Assembly: GCF_900091505.1 (NCBI RefSeq)
Contig: NZ_LT607409.1
Location: forward strand, 2,418,001-2,482,000
Reading direction: 5' to 3'
Origin: Micromonospora chokoriensis
GTDB lineage: Bacteria; Actinomycetota; Actinomycetes; Mycobacteriales; Micromonosporaceae
DNA length: 64,000 nt
Shown here one piece after another: positions 42,023-51,447 of this stretch. The position numbers and the translations under genes are program-made. The notes beneath the pieces are model-generated. The model did no database searches. It was not told where the DNA came from and worked only from the letters and a program-made list of their open reading frames with translations. Position 1 is the stretch's first letter, and the number at the start of each line of letters is the position of its first letter.

Positions 42023-42101
42023 CCGGCAGTAGGTGAGGCACTGCCGGCGGCTGGTTCCCCCCGGGTCCCCGGCCCGACCGCTCTGGTCGGGTCGGGGACC
42101 C
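42023..42101. terminator. Double hairpin after the cellulase
   Basis: First hairpin: CCGGCAGT (42023-42030) with ACTGCCGG (42040-42047). Second and stronger: 17-bp arms 42063-42079 and 42085-42101 with one mismatch and loop GCTCT. Together they separate the cellulase from the convergent gene. Confidence 0.75.
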
Positions 42102-42117
42102 GCCCTTCGTGCCCAGG

Positions 42118-42504
42118 TCAGGGCACGGTGCGCTCGATCGCCGCCTGGCCCTGCTCGGCCAGGTCGCGGCGCGCCCTGTCCAGGTTCTCCGGGGTGAGGT
42201 CCTGTCCTCGGGCCAGCACCAGGTCCTCCGGCTCCCACTGTTGCTCCGCCCCGGTGCGGATGTTGTCCCCGCCGGCGCCGGTGCCCGTCCCGGTCGCCCC
42301 GGTGCCGGCAGCGTACGGGTCGCCGATCAGGTCGTCGGTGTCCGGCGCGAGGTCGTCCGGCCGGCCGTGGGGTTCGGCGAAGGCCGGGTTGTCCCGGTCC
42401 GGGCCGCCGCCGGTCCGCAGCTGCGTGACGGTGCTGTCGTCGTCCACCGCCGAGGCCACCTCCGGGCTCTCCTCCAACGGCGGTTGGCGATCGCGATCGG
42501 TCAT
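42118..42504 (-). CDS. Acidic hypothetical protein
   Basis: A 128-aa hydrophilic, acidic protein with no recognisable domain. It is probably largely disordered in the middle (AAGTGATGTGTGAGGD) with a possible short helix at the end (NLDRARRDLAEQGQAAIERT). The ATG at 42504 follows AGGAGG at 7 bp, a strong start. Convergent with the cellulase. The gene for a small membrane protein lies 83 bp upstream on the same strand. Function unknown. Confidence 0.65.
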   Translation of the reverse strand: MTDRDRQPPLEESPEVASAVDDDSTVTQLRTGGGPDRDNPAFAEPHGRPDDLAPDTDDLIGDPYAAGTGATGTGTGAGGDNIRTGAEQQWEPEDLVLARGQDLTPENLDRARRDLAEQGQAAIERTVP

Positions 42505-42587
42505 GGTGCTGCCTCCTGTGTCCGACACGGTGCCTGATTCCCTCGCGTACCCCCTCGTGCCGCCCTCATGCCGCCCCGGCCCGGCGG

Positions 42588-42896
42588 TCAGCTGCCGGGC
42601 TGCTGCCCGTTGGGGGCCGGCGGCTCCGCCGGGCGCAGCCACTGCCAGAGCAGCATGAGCAGGCCGAACGCGAGCATCGCGAGCCCGGCCCACAGGTTGA
42701 TCCGCACGCCTTCGGCCTTGTCGATCTCGGCCCGGCTGTCGAAGATGCCGATCAGTGTCACGATCACCCCGTACGCGACGAACAGGCCACCGATCACCCG
42801 GCGGATGTCGAACAGTCGGGCGGCTGCGGAGCGCCGCTGTTCCGCCTGCGTCTCGTCGATCAGCGGGTCCTTCGCCGGCTGGCCGTCGTTGCTCAT
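42588..42896 (-). CDS. Small two-helix membrane protein beside the symporter
   Basis: A 102-aa protein with a charged N-terminus and two membrane helices (about residues 36-54 and 68-86: VIGGLFVAYGVIVTLIGIF and LWAGLAMLAFGLLMLLWQWL). It starts 16 bp after the stop of the sodium/solute symporter on the same strand, so it is likely cotranscribed and may be an accessory subunit, as the small proteins of some SSS transporters are. That role is inferred from position only. Confidence 0.72.
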   Translation of the reverse strand: MSNDGQPAKDPLIDETQAEQRRSAAARLFDIRRVIGGLFVAYGVIVTLIGIFDSRAEIDKAEGVRINLWAGLAMLAFGLLMLLWQWLRPAEPPAPNGQQPGS

Positions 42897-42912
42897 CAGC
42901 CCAACCCCTTTC

Positions 42913-44571
42913 CTAGAAGACCGGGATGTAGAAGAGGGCGGCCAGCGCGACCGCGATCACGCCGAGGAGCACCGGGGAGCGGTACCAGGCGGCGTCCCCG
43001 GCGAGCACGTCACCCTTCAGGTCGACGCCGCCCAAGCCGTACACCAGCCCGCGCAGTTCCTCGTCGCGCTTCGGGGCGGTGAGCGGGGTGATGATCGCCG
43101 CGACCACCACCGCCGTGACGAACGCGAGACCGGCGCCCCAGAAGCTCTCCTCCAGGTCCGAGTTGAAGTGGATCACTCCACCCTTGTAGAGCAGGTAGAG
43201 GCTGAGCGACACCAGAGTGCCCAGCAGCAGCGACCAGAAGCCGGCCAACGCGGTCATCCGCTTCCAGAACATGCCGATGATGAACGTGGCGAACAGCGGC
43301 GCGTTGAAGACGGAGAAGAGCGCCTGGATGTAGTTCATGATGTTGCTGAACCCGGCCGCGATGAACGCGGTGCCGATGCCGATCACCACGGCGGCGACCG
43401 TCGCCCACCGGCCGACCCGCAGGTAGTACTCGTCCGAACGGTCCCGACGGATGTACGCCTGCCAGATGTCGTAGGTGAAGACGGTGTTGAATCCGCTCAC
43501 GTTGGCCGCCATGCCGGCCATGAACGAGGCGAGCAGGCCGGTGACCGCGACCCCGAGCACGCCGTTGGGGAGCAGGTCGCGCATCAGCAGCGGGATGGCG
43601 TTGTTGTACTGCAGGTCGCCGCTCTCCGCGCCGAGCCCCTTCACCGTGACCAGAGCCACCAGGCCGGGGATCACCGTGACCAGGGGGATGAACAGCTTCG
43701 GGTACGCGGCGATGATCGGCGTACGCCGGGCGGCGCTCATGTTCTTCGCCGAGAGGGCCCGTTGCACCTCGGCGAAGTTCGTCGTCCAGTAGCCGAACGA
43801 CAGCACGAAGCCGAGGCCGAAGACGATGCCGATCCAGTGCGCGCCCAGCGGGTTGGCCGTGCTGCCGGTGTCCTGCCACGCGTGCAGCCCCGCCTCACCG
43901 AGCTTGGAGTCACCGACCGCGTCCATCAGGCCGTTCCACCCGCCGACCTTGACCAGGCCGATCACGGTGACCGGGATGAGGCCGGCGAGGATGACGAAGA
44001 ACTGGAGCACCTCGTTGTAGATCGCCCCGGACAGACCGCCGATGGTGATGTACGCCAGCACGATCGCCGCGCCGACCACGATCGCCGTCCAGAGCGGCCA
44101 GCCGAGCAGCGCCTGCATGACCAGGGCCAGCGCGTAGAGGTTCACCCCGGCGATCAGCACCTGGGCGACGGCGAAGCTGAGCGCGTTCAGCAGGTGGGTG
44201 GGGCGGTTGAACCGCAACCGCAGGTACTCCGGGACGCTGCGGACCTTCGAGCCGTAGTAGAAGGGCATCATCACGATGCCCAGGAAGACCATCGCCGGCA
44301 CCGCGCCGATCCAGTAGTAGTGGACCGTCATCACGCCGTACTGGGCGCCGTTCGCCGCCATGCCGATGATCTCCAGCGCGCCCAGGTTCGCCGAGACGAA
44401 GGCGAGACCGGTCACCCAGGCCGGGAGGGACCGACCGGAGAGGAAGAAGTCGACGCTGGTCCGGATCGCCCGGCGGGCGGCGAAGCCGACGCCGAGGACG
44501 GTCACGAAGTACAGGGCGAGGATCAAGTAGTCCAGCCCGTTCATGTTCAGCCGAAGGCCGTCGCCGTCCAT
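42913..44571 (-). CDS. Sodium:solute symporter (SSS family, sugar-type)
   Basis: A 552-aa transporter with about 14 membrane helices. It shows the SSS family core (FFLSGRSLPAWVTGLAFVSANLGALE, GGLSGAIYNEVLQFFVILAGL, SGFNTVFTYDIWQAYIR), closest in pattern to SGLT/vSGLT sugar carriers (note ANLGALEIIG and the Na2-site region NVSGFNTVF). The substrate is probably a sugar or polyol. The convergent secreted cellulase next door makes a glucose or cello-sugar plausible but not shown. The start ATG at 44571 is used. An internal ATG at 44544 (MNGLDYLILAL) fits the family N-terminus equally well. Confidence 0.83.
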   Translation of the reverse strand: MDGDGLRLNMNGLDYLILALYFVTVLGVGFAARRAIRTSVDFFLSGRSLPAWVTGLAFVSANLGALEIIGMAANGAQYGVMTVHYYWIGAVPAMVFLGIVMMPFYYGSKVRSVPEYLRLRFNRPTHLLNALSFAVAQVLIAGVNLYALALVMQALLGWPLWTAIVVGAAIVLAYITIGGLSGAIYNEVLQFFVILAGLIPVTVIGLVKVGGWNGLMDAVGDSKLGEAGLHAWQDTGSTANPLGAHWIGIVFGLGFVLSFGYWTTNFAEVQRALSAKNMSAARRTPIIAAYPKLFIPLVTVIPGLVALVTVKGLGAESGDLQYNNAIPLLMRDLLPNGVLGVAVTGLLASFMAGMAANVSGFNTVFTYDIWQAYIRRDRSDEYYLRVGRWATVAAVVIGIGTAFIAAGFSNIMNYIQALFSVFNAPLFATFIIGMFWKRMTALAGFWSLLLGTLVSLSLYLLYKGGVIHFNSDLEESFWGAGLAFVTAVVVAAIITPLTAPKRDEELRGLVYGLGGVDLKGDVLAGDAAWYRSPVLLGVIAVALAALFYIPVF

Positions 44572-44693
44572 GCCGTCACCCCTCGTCCCGACCTCCGCGC
44601 CGATTGACCGCGCGGCCTATTACCCCGGGCGCGCGGATTCACACCCGGTGGACGGATCTGGCGAGTTACGGCGTGAACGGGCGCTCTGGGAAC

Positions 44694-44734
44694 ACGGGGG
44701 CGCCCCGGCCCGGATCCGGCCGAGGCGCCCCCGT
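44694..44734. terminator. Terminator hairpin after the 312-aa gene
   Basis: Perfect 11-bp arms ACGGGGGCGCC (44694-44704) and GGCGCCCCCGT (44724-44734), 12 bp beyond the stop of the minus-strand gene at 44747. The other bases of the 175-bp gap to the symporter start hold only its promoter. Confidence 0.75.
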
Positions 44735-44746
44735 TGGTCGTCTGGA

Positions 44747-45685
44747 TCAGCGGCCCAGTACGCGGTCCAGGAAGTCCCGGTAGTTGCGCACCGCCACCCG
44801 CAGTTGTTCGGTGTCGGCCGAGCCGGCGTCCTGCCACCCGCCCAGCGTGGTCTTCTGCGCGGCCAGCGCCGAGGAGAGAGCCTGGATGGCCTCCTCCACC
44901 AGCGCCTGCGCCTCGCCGGCCGCCGCGTGCGGGTCGTCGACGAAACGCAACTGCACGTCGCGCCAGCGGTCCCGGAAGCCCTGGGCGGTGTCCGTGTCCA
45001 ACAGCGTGGCCGCCGCGGTCGCGACTGTCGACCCGGCGGGGCGCGACGTCCCGGCGGATTCCAGTGAGGTGCCGTTGTCCTCGGTGTGGACCGTTTCGCC
45101 GTCCGCGTCGGGGTCGACCATCTCCGGTGTCGCACTGCCGTAGCCGGCCGCGTCCGCGTCGGCCCGCGCGTCGTCGACGTCGGTGTGGCGGCGGTGCAAC
45201 TCGGCGGTCGGGTCGGCGCGCAGACCCTCCCGCTCGCCGTCCTCGGCGCCGTCGCCGGGCTGGGCCGTCCGCTCCGCGCGGGGATCCGGCTGGTCCTGGG
45301 GGCGCGGGCTGGCCAGCGCGGACGCGGCCACCGCGTCGGCCACCGTGGTCGCGCCGAACGTCGTCGGCAGCGGCCCCGGCTCGTGGAACTCTTCCGCGTC
45401 GCCGGGCTGGCCGTCGCGCCGGTGGCGTGGATCCCGTCCGTCGCCGGCCAGATCGTCAGCGGCGTCCCGTTCGGCACCGTTCGTCCGCTGCGCGTCGGTG
45501 GTCCGGTCGCCGTCGGTGGTCGGGTCGTGGTCGGTGGTCCGGTCGTCGAAGGTGCCCCGCTCGTCGAGGGCGTCCTCCGGGACGTCGGAGCGGCCGTCCC
45601 GAGCACCGGCCGGGGGTACCGGCACGGGCGCGGAGCGAACCGCCTCCGGGTGGTCGTTGCTCACCTGCTGCTCTTCCTGGCGCAT
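44747..45685 (-). CDS. Low-complexity acidic protein with C-terminal helical domain
   Basis: A 312-aa protein. Residues about 1-200 are acidic and disordered with short Asp-Arg-Thr repeats (DDRTTDHDPTTDGDRTTDAQ). Residues about 205-312 are a helical domain: AQGFRDRWRDVQLRFVDDPH, EAQALVEEAIQAL, VRNYRDFLDRVLGR. The same domain pattern ends the upstream gene product. No membrane helix. The ATG at 45685 follows GAGGAGG. Gap to the upstream gene is 11 bp, so the two form an operon, divergent from catalase. Function unknown. Confidence 0.72.
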   Translation of the reverse strand: MRQEEQQVSNDHPEAVRSAPVPVPPAGARDGRSDVPEDALDERGTFDDRTTDHDPTTDGDRTTDAQRTNGAERDAADDLAGDGRDPRHRRDGQPGDAEEFHEPGPLPTTFGATTVADAVAASALASPRPQDQPDPRAERTAQPGDGAEDGEREGLRADPTAELHRRHTDVDDARADADAAGYGSATPEMVDPDADGETVHTEDNGTSLESAGTSRPAGSTVATAAATLLDTDTAQGFRDRWRDVQLRFVDDPHAAAGEAQALVEEAIQALSSALAAQKTTLGGWQDAGSADTEQLRVAVRNYRDFLDRVLGR

Positions 45686-45696
45686 CGGTGGCCTCC

Positions 45697-46290
45697 TCAG
45701 CGGCTTGTGGCGTCGTGGTCCGGGTGGTGGCGCTGTTCGGGCGTACGGTGGCCGAGCGGCTCCTCGCCGAGCAGATCGGCGAAGAGTGCCCGGTAGTGCA
45801 CGACCGCCTGCCGAAGCTCCTCGGTGCTCGCCTCGCCCCGGGTGTTGCGCAGGTGGATGTCGTGCGCGTCCCGGTAGTTGGTCAGTGTGCGCGCGTGCTC
45901 GACGGAGAGGTGCGCGATCTGGTCGGAGAAGTCCCCGGTCGGGTAGCCCCGCTCCTCGATGAGCCGGGTGACCAGTTCGTCGGCGTCGCCGACCGTCTCG
46001 CCGGGCGAGTCGATGAAGCGGACCTGGAGTTCCTCCCAGGCGGCGCTGTAGCGGGCCCGGGACTCCGGGCTGAGCGGGGTGAGTGAGAGCTCGGCGTGTC
46101 GGCGTTCCCGATCGCGCAGTTCGCGCTCCGCGGCGGACCGGCTGTCCTGCTCGGCCACCACCCGGTCGTACTCCGGTCCGAAACGGTCGCGCAACGCGCG
46201 GCGGCGGCCCAGCGACCGGACGGCCACGGCCAGCGCCGCGACGACCACCAGCACGACGAGCACGATGACGATTACCTGAGTGGGCGACAT
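45697..46290 (-). CDS. Membrane-anchored protein with the same C-terminal helical domain
   Basis: A 197-aa protein with one N-terminal membrane helix (about residues 5-26: [20 protein letters not shown]), a charged helix ([20 protein letters not shown]) and the domain shared with the downstream gene: [27 protein letters not shown]..., ending [13 protein letters not shown]. Family members in actinobacteria are generally annotated as hypothetical or secreted. The ATG at 46290 has AAGGAGG. It is divergent from the catalase over 163 bp, which would allow joint control. Confidence 0.75.
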   Translation of the reverse strand: MSPTQVIVIVLVVLVVVAALAVAVRSLGRRRALRDRFGPEYDRVVAEQDSRSAAERELRDRERRHAELSLTPLSPESRARYSAAWEELQVRFIDSPGETVGDADELVTRLIEERGYPTGDFSDQIAHLSVEHARTLTNYRDAHDIHLRNTRGEASTEELRQAVVHYRALFADLLGEEPLGHRTPEQRHHPDHDATSR

Positions 46291-46453
46291 GGGCTCCTCC
46301 TTCGTCATCTGGTATTCCCTCCGCACACTGATCGCCAATCCCGATCCGGGACACTTTCCTGACGAGGGACGCAGCTCGCCCCCTCCCGAGGAGGGACGCC
46401 CCGCCGCGCCGCTGAAACTTGACTGGTTCCAGAAAAGGCGCTTTGGTGGGGTG

Positions 46454-47941
46454 ATGCACCCACCGGCCAGCAAGCCGACCCTGACCACCCGGCAGGGCCA
46501 CCCCGTGCACAACAACCAGCAGCAGCGGACGGTCGGCTCGCGAGGGCCCGCGACGCTGGAGAACTACCACTTCCTGGAGAAGATCAGCCACTTCGACCGG
46601 GAGCGGATCCCCGAGCGGGTCGTGCACGCGCGTGGTTTCGTCGCGCACGGCGAGTTCGAGGCGTACGGGACCATCGGTGACGAGCCGGCAGCGACCTACA
46701 CCCGGGCCAAGCTGTTCCAGACCAGAGGCAAGAAGACCCCGGTCACCGTCCGCTTCTCCACGGTCATCGGCGGACGGGACTCCTCCGAGGCCGCCCGCGA
46801 CCCGCGCGGTTTCGCCGTCAAGTTCCGCACCGAGGACGGCAACTGGGACCTGGTCGGCAACAACCTGCCGGTCTTCTTCATCCGGGACGCGGTCAAGTTC
46901 CCCGACGTCATCCACGCGCTGAAGCCGGACCCGGTGACCTTCCGCCAGGAACCGAACCGCATCTTCGACCTCATGTCCAACACCCCCGAGTCGATGCACA
47001 TGCTGACCTGGCTGTTCAGCCCGCGTGGCATCCCCGCCAACTACCGCACCCAGGACGGCTTCGGCGTCAACACGTACCGGATGGTCAACGCCGCCGGCGA
47101 GGGCGTGCTGGTCAAGTACCACTGGACGTCGCAGCAGGGCATCGAGTCGCTGACCGAGGAGCAGGCCGCCGCCATCCAGGCGTACGAGATGGGGCACGCC
47201 TCCAAGGACCTCTACGAGGCGATCGAGCGGGGCGAGCACCCGCGGTGGGAGCTGAACGTCCAGATCATGAGCGACGAGGAGCACCCGGAGCTGAACTTCG
47301 ACCCCCTGGACGACACCAAGACCTGGCCGGAGGGCGCCTTTCCCCTGCGCCCGGTCGGCATGATGACGTTGCGCCGCAACATCGGCAACTTCCACAACGA
47401 GAACGAGCAGATCGCGTTCGGCACCGGCGTCCTGGTCGACGGGCTGGACTTCTCCGACGACAAGATGCTGGTCGGGCGCACGTTCTCCTACTCGGACACG
47501 CAGCGCTACCGGGTCGGCCCGAACTACCTCCAGTTGCCGATCAACGCGCCCCGGGAGGACGTCCAGGTCAACACCAACCAGGACGGCGGCCCGATGGCGT
47601 ACGCAGTGGACGGTCGGGGCGGCAACCCGCACATCAACTTCGAGCCGTCCTCGGTGGCCGGTCTCCAACAGGCCGACGAGTCGTACCGGGAGTACCGCCC
47701 GTTCGTCTCGGGTCGGGTCATGCGGGCGCCGATCGAGCGGCAGAACAACTACGGCCAGGCCGGTGAGCGCTTCCGGACCATGCCGCAGTGGGAACGCGAC
47801 GACCTGGTGAAGAACCTGACCAACCTGTTGGCTCAGTGCGACAAACAGGTCCAGGAGAAGATGGTCTGGCACCTCAGCCAGTGCGACGACGCCTACGGCC
47901 GGAGGGTCGCCGAAGGGCTGGGCATCGCCGACAACGCCTGA
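46454..47941 (+). CDS. Monofunctional heme catalase (small-subunit clade)
   Basis: A 495-aa catalase disproportionating hydrogen peroxide. Distal His58 (RVVHARG) and Asn136/137 ([13 protein letters not shown]) and the proximal heme ligand Tyr346 in the signature RTFSYSDTQ are in place. Length is that of clade 3 enzymes without the flavodoxin-like tail. The ATG at 46454 gives [13 protein letters not shown] 46451 is adjacent. The upstream region holds a CCCTCC/GGAGGG inverted repeat, and a terminator-like hairpin follows the stop. Confidence 0.94.
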   Translation: MHPPASKPTLTTRQGHPVHNNQQQRTVGSRGPATLENYHFLEKISHFDRERIPERVVHARGFVAHGEFEAYGTIGDEPAATYTRAKLFQTRGKKTPVTVRFSTVIGGRDSSEAARDPRGFAVKFRTEDGNWDLVGNNLPVFFIRDAVKFPDVIHALKPDPVTFRQEPNRIFDLMSNTPESMHMLTWLFSPRGIPANYRTQDGFGVNTYRMVNAAGEGVLVKYHWTSQQGIESLTEEQAAAIQAYEMGHASKDLYEAIERGEHPRWELNVQIMSDEEHPELNFDPLDDTKTWPEGAFPLRPVGMMTLRRNIGNFHNENEQIAFGTGVLVDGLDFSDDKMLVGRTFSYSDTQRYRVGPNYLQLPINAPREDVQVNTNQDGGPMAYAVDGRGGNPHINFEPSSVAGLQQADESYREYRPFVSGRVMRAPIERQNNYGQAGERFRTMPQWERDDLVKNLTNLLAQCDKQVQEKMVWHLSQCDDAYGRRVAEGLGIADNA

Positions 47942-47960
47942 TCCGGTCCGCAGCACGACG

Positions 47961-47987
47961 ACGCCCCGCCGGCCCGCAGCGGGGCGT
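47961..47987 (+). terminator. Terminator hairpin after catalase
   Basis: Arms ACGCCCCGC (47961-47969) and GCGGGGCGT (47979-47987), 9-nt loop, 19 bp after the catalase stop. It is followed by a short T pair only. The next about 195 bp hold the conservon promoter (TACGTAT near 48065) and no gene. Confidence 0.65.
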
Positions 47988-48183
47988 TCGCCGCTGCCCG
48001 GTCGGCCGTATCTCGGAGCGTCGATGTCGGTGCGACGGGCGGTAGTGCAAAGGCCCTCGATTACGTATCCTGCCCAAGGCGCCCGCGCCGGTGCCCGGCT
48101 TCGACGCCGGGCAACGCAGCCGGCCGGCGCGTTGCCCGGCGGTGCCGGCGCCCCTCCTGCCACCCCTGCACGGGCGAGGTCTG

Positions 48184-50646
48184 ATGAGAACCCGCGACTG
48201 GCCGATCCGCTCCAAGCTGACCGCACTGGTCGTCGCGCCGGTGACCGCGCTGCTGGCCCTGTGGATCTTCGCTACGACGTTGACCTTCGGTCCCGCGCTG
48301 AACCTGCTCTCCGCCCGCACGCTGCTGTACGACCTGGGTCGTCCCGGCGAAGCGGTGGTCACCGAGCTGCAACGCGAACGCCGGCTGTCGGTGGTGCAGC
48401 TCGCCGGGACCACCGAACTGCCGGCGCTGACCGAGCAGCGTCAGCGCACCGATCGGGCGATCGCCGAGCTGCGCCGCCGGGTCGACGGGGAGGCGCTGCG
48501 TGACGCCGCCGACGACCTGTTGGAGGACCGGGTCGATCGGCTGGTCACCGCCCTGTCGGCGCTGCCGACCGGGCGCGGCTTCATCGACGGCCGCTTGATG
48601 GACCGCACCGGCGTGGTCGGGCTCTACAGCGGGATGGTCTCCGCGGCCTTCCAGGCGTTCTCCGCGCTCGCGAACCTGAGCGATCCCGCCATCAACAGGC
48701 AGGCTCTGGCGCTCACCGCGTTGGGCCGGTCCCGAGAGCTGCTCGGACAGACCGACGCCCTGCTGGCCGGGGTGCTGACCACCGGCCGGTTCGCCGCGGG
48801 TGAGCACGCCCAGCTCGTACAGATGATCGGCAACCAGCGGTGGCTCACCGACAGCGCGGTGGCCGACCTGCCCGAGACGGGGCGCGCGGCATACCAGCGG
48901 CTGAGCGAGAGTCCGGACTTCACCAGCGTGCGCGCCATGCAGGACGCGTTGATCGGGGCCAACAGGTCTGGTCGACCGCCGGTGGACGCGGCGAGTTGGC
49001 AGGCCGGTCACGACGCGGTCCAACAGCAGCTCCGCGACTTCGAGCTGGACGAGGCCGACAACCTCGCCGACCGCTCGGTGCCGATGGCGGTCGGGATCCT
49101 GGCCCGGCTGGCCGCGGCCGGGGTGCTCGGGCTCGTCGCCGTGGTGGTCTCGGTGCTGGTGGCGTTGCGGGTCGGTCGCACGCTGGTCCGGCGGCTCAGC
49201 AGCGTCCGCACCGCCGCGCTCGACCTGGCCGAGCACCGTCTGCCGGACGTGGTGGCCCGGCTGCGCCGTGGTGAGCAGGTGGACGTCGCCCGGGAGGCGC
49301 CACCCCTGGAGTACGGCCACGACGAGATCGGCGAGGTCGGGCGCGCCTTCACCGAGGTGCAGCGCACCGCCGTCCAGGCCGCGGTGGACGAGGTCACCCT
49401 GCGTCGCGGGCTCAACGAGGTCTTCCTCAACATCGCCCGGCGCAGTCAGGGCCTGGTCCATCGCCAGCTGCACCTGCTGGACCGGATGGAGCGCCGCGCG
49501 GAGGACCCGGACGAGTTGGCCCAGCTGTTCCAGGTCGACCACCTGGCGACCCGACTCCGTCGGCACGCCGAGGACCTGGTCATCCTCGCCGGCTCCGCGC
49601 CCGGCCGCGGTTGGCGGAACCCGGTGGCGATGGTCGACCTGATCCGCGGCGCGATCTCCGAGGTCGAGGCGTACGACCGGGTGGACATCGCCGCCGTGCA
49701 ACCGGCCGGAGTGCTGGGCCGGGCGGTCGGCGACATCATCCACCTGCTCGCCGAGCTGGTCGAGAACGCCACCGCCTTCTCCCCGCCGGACACCCGCGTC
49801 ACTGTCGTCGGGGAACAGGTGGCCAACGGGTACGCCCTGGAGATCACCGATCAGGGGCTGGGCATGTCCGTCGCGGCGCTGGAGACCGCCAACACCCGGC
49901 TGGCCAGCTCACCGGAGTTCGACCCGGCGCAGAGCGCACGCCTCGGTCTGTTCGTGGTGGCCCGGCTCGCGGCCCGGCACAACGTCCGGGTGCGGCTGCG
50001 CCCCTCCGGCGACGGCGGGGTGACCGCCGTGGTGCTGATCCCCAACGACCTCATCACCACTGAACCGCCCGCCGGCCCCGACCGTGCCACGCTGGACGCC
50101 GCCTCGGCCGACGCCGGCCGACGGGTGGCTCGCCCGGCACGACGGGACACCGTGCCCCGCGCCCGCACCCGCCCACCAGCTGCCCTGTCCGCTGTCGCGG
50201 CTCCGTCGGCTGTCGGGGCTCCGCCGGCTTCGGCCGCTGTCGCCGCGCGTCCGGCGTCCGGGGCCGGAGTGTCGACCTCGGACACGTCGCCTGCGAACGG
50301 GCGCGGTGGAGCCGGGTCGACGACGCCCGGCGAGACGGTCGACGACGACCTGGACGGCCTTCCGCGCCGGGTACGACGCCGCACTCCCACCGCGCAACCC
50401 CGGTCGACAGTCACGGACACGCCGTCACCCCGGTCCCCGGAGGAGGTCCGCCGAGTGATGGCCGCCCTCCAGGCCGGCACCGCGCGCGGACGGGCCACCG
50501 TGATCACTCCGACGGCGCCGGTCACTCCGGCGGCGCCGGTCACCCCTACGGCGCCGGCGGCACCGGCAGGTCCCGCGAGCCCGGCTGCGCCAGCTGATCC
50601 CCAGCCCGCCCCCGAACACCCGACCGCGACTGAGAGGGACGCCTAG
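48184..50646 (+). CDS. cvnA: Conservon CvnA: membrane histidine-kinase-like sensor
   Basis: An 820-aa sensor. First TM about 18-38, nitrate/nitrite-sensor-type extracellular domain (about 40-295), second TM about 300-325, HAMP-like linker, then a kinase-like region with an ATPase N box (LAELVENATAFSPPDTRV) and G1/G2 (ITDQGLGMS, RLGLFVVARLAARHNV). The tail (about 630-820) is disordered and Pro/Ala/Thr-rich (TPAAPVTPTAPAAPAG). A canonical phospho-acceptor H-box is not obvious. In conservons CvnA works with B, C and D proteins in a membrane complex rather than with a response regulator. The stop overlaps the next start by 1 bp (TAGTG). Confidence 0.9.
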   Translation: MRTRDWPIRSKLTALVVAPVTALLALWIFATTLTFGPALNLLSARTLLYDLGRPGEAVVTELQRERRLSVVQLAGTTELPALTEQRQRTDRAIAELRRRVDGEALRDAADDLLEDRVDRLVTALSALPTGRGFIDGRLMDRTGVVGLYSGMVSAAFQAFSALANLSDPAINRQALALTALGRSRELLGQTDALLAGVLTTGRFAAGEHAQLVQMIGNQRWLTDSAVADLPETGRAAYQRLSESPDFTSVRAMQDALIGANRSGRPPVDAASWQAGHDAVQQQLRDFELDEADNLADRSVPMAVGILARLAAAGVLGLVAVVVSVLVALRVGRTLVRRLSSVRTAALDLAEHRLPDVVARLRRGEQVDVAREAPPLEYGHDEIGEVGRAFTEVQRTAVQAAVDEVTLRRGLNEVFLNIARRSQGLVHRQLHLLDRMERRAEDPDELAQLFQVDHLATRLRRHAEDLVILAGSAPGRGWRNPVAMVDLIRGAISEVEAYDRVDIAAVQPAGVLGRAVGDIIHLLAELVENATAFSPPDTRVTVVGEQVANGYALEITDQGLGMSVAALETANTRLASSPEFDPAQSARLGLFVVARLAARHNVRVRLRPSGDGGVTAVVLIPNDLITTEPPAGPDRATLDAASADAGRRVARPARRDTVPRARTRPPAALSAVAAPSAVGAPPASAAVAARPASGAGVSTSDTSPANGRGGAGSTTPGETVDDDLDGLPRRVRRRTPTAQPRSTVTDTPSPRSPEEVRRVMAALQAGTARGRATVITPTAPVTPAAPVTPTAPAAPAGPASPAAPADPQPAPEHPTATERDA

Positions 50647-51068
50647 TGCAGCATTCGACGAAGCAGAGCGCCGGCCTCGACTGGCTGCTCGACGAACTGG
50701 TGCAGCGGGTTCCGGCCGCCCGGGAGGCGGTGGTGCTCTCCGCCGACGGCCTGCTCCTCGGCTGCTCGGCCGAGTTGGAGCGTTCCGACGCCGAGCACCT
50801 GTGTGCACTCGCCGCTGGTTTCTCCAGCCTGGCCCGGGGCGCCAGCCGGCACGTGGACGGCGGTCCGGTCCGACAGACCGTGGTGGAGATGGAGTCCGCG
50901 TACCTCTTCGTCACCGCCGCCGGCCAGGGTGCCTGCCTGGCGGTGGTCAGCGACGCCGACGCGGACATCGGGCTGGTCGCGTACGAGATGGCGATGCTCG
51001 TCATCCGGGTGGGGGAGAGCCTCTCCGCGCCGGCCCGATCGTCGGCGGGAGCCGGTGATGCGGACTGA
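50646..51068 (+). CDS. cvnB: Conservon CvnB: roadblock/LC7 protein
   Basis: A 140-aa roadblock/LC7-domain protein (LLDELVQRVPAAREAVVLSADGLLLGCS; LFVTAAGQGACLAVVSDADADIGLVAYEM). Such proteins form dimers that bind and activate the partner Ras-like GTPase. The GTG start at 50646 uses the last base of the cvnA stop. The end overlaps cvnC by 11 bp. Confidence 0.92.
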   Translation: MQHSTKQSAGLDWLLDELVQRVPAAREAVVLSADGLLLGCSAELERSDAEHLCALAAGFSSLARGASRHVDGGPVRQTVVEMESAYLFVTAAGQGACLAVVSDADADIGLVAYEMAMLVIRVGESLSAPARSSAGAGDAD

Positions 51069-51447
51069 GCCGCCCGGGCCGCAGCACGAGTGGCTGGACG
51101 GCGATGCCGGACCGGTAGTGCGCCCGTACACCCTCACCAGGGGGCGGGTACGCTCCGCCGTCGACGGTTTCAACCTGGTCGCGTTCGTGCTGGCCGGATC
51201 GGACGTCGACGCGGCGAGTCACCCGCACCTGCTTCCGGAGCATCGACGGCTGGTCGCGTTGTCCCGCCGGCCGGTGTCGGTGGCCGAGTTGGCAGCCGAG
51301 CTGGACCTCGCTGTCGGTGTGGTCCGCGTCCTGCTCGGTGATCTCCTGGCCGAGGGCCTGGTAGCGGTGCACGAGCCGCCGGCCGCCGGCATCCTTCCCA
51401 ACGACGACATTCTCAAGGCGGTGGTCAGTGGACTCCGTGCGCTATGA
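51058..51447 (+). CDS. cvnC: Conservon CvnC: DUF742 protein
   Basis: A 129-aa DUF742 protein with the family signature VRPYTLTRGRVRSAVDGFN...LVAF and a winged-helix-like C-terminal part (EHRRLVALSRRPVSVAELAA; LDLAVGVVRVLLGDLLAEGLV). It is the third conservon component, of unknown biochemical role. It overlaps both neighbours (11 bp with cvnB, 20 bp with cvnD). Confidence 0.92.
   Translation: MRTEPPGPQHEWLDGDAGPVVRPYTLTRGRVRSAVDGFNLVAFVLAGSDVDAASHPHLLPEHRRLVALSRRPVSVAELAAELDLAVGVVRVLLGDLLAEGLVAVHEPPAAGILPNDDILKAVVSGLRAL

Noticed and set aside
44747..48226. A 1159-codon minus-strand frame running across the 312-aa gene, the membrane-anchored gene and the catalase
   Set aside because: Only the last 312 codons are coding. 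The rest is out of frame with or antisense to well-supported genes.
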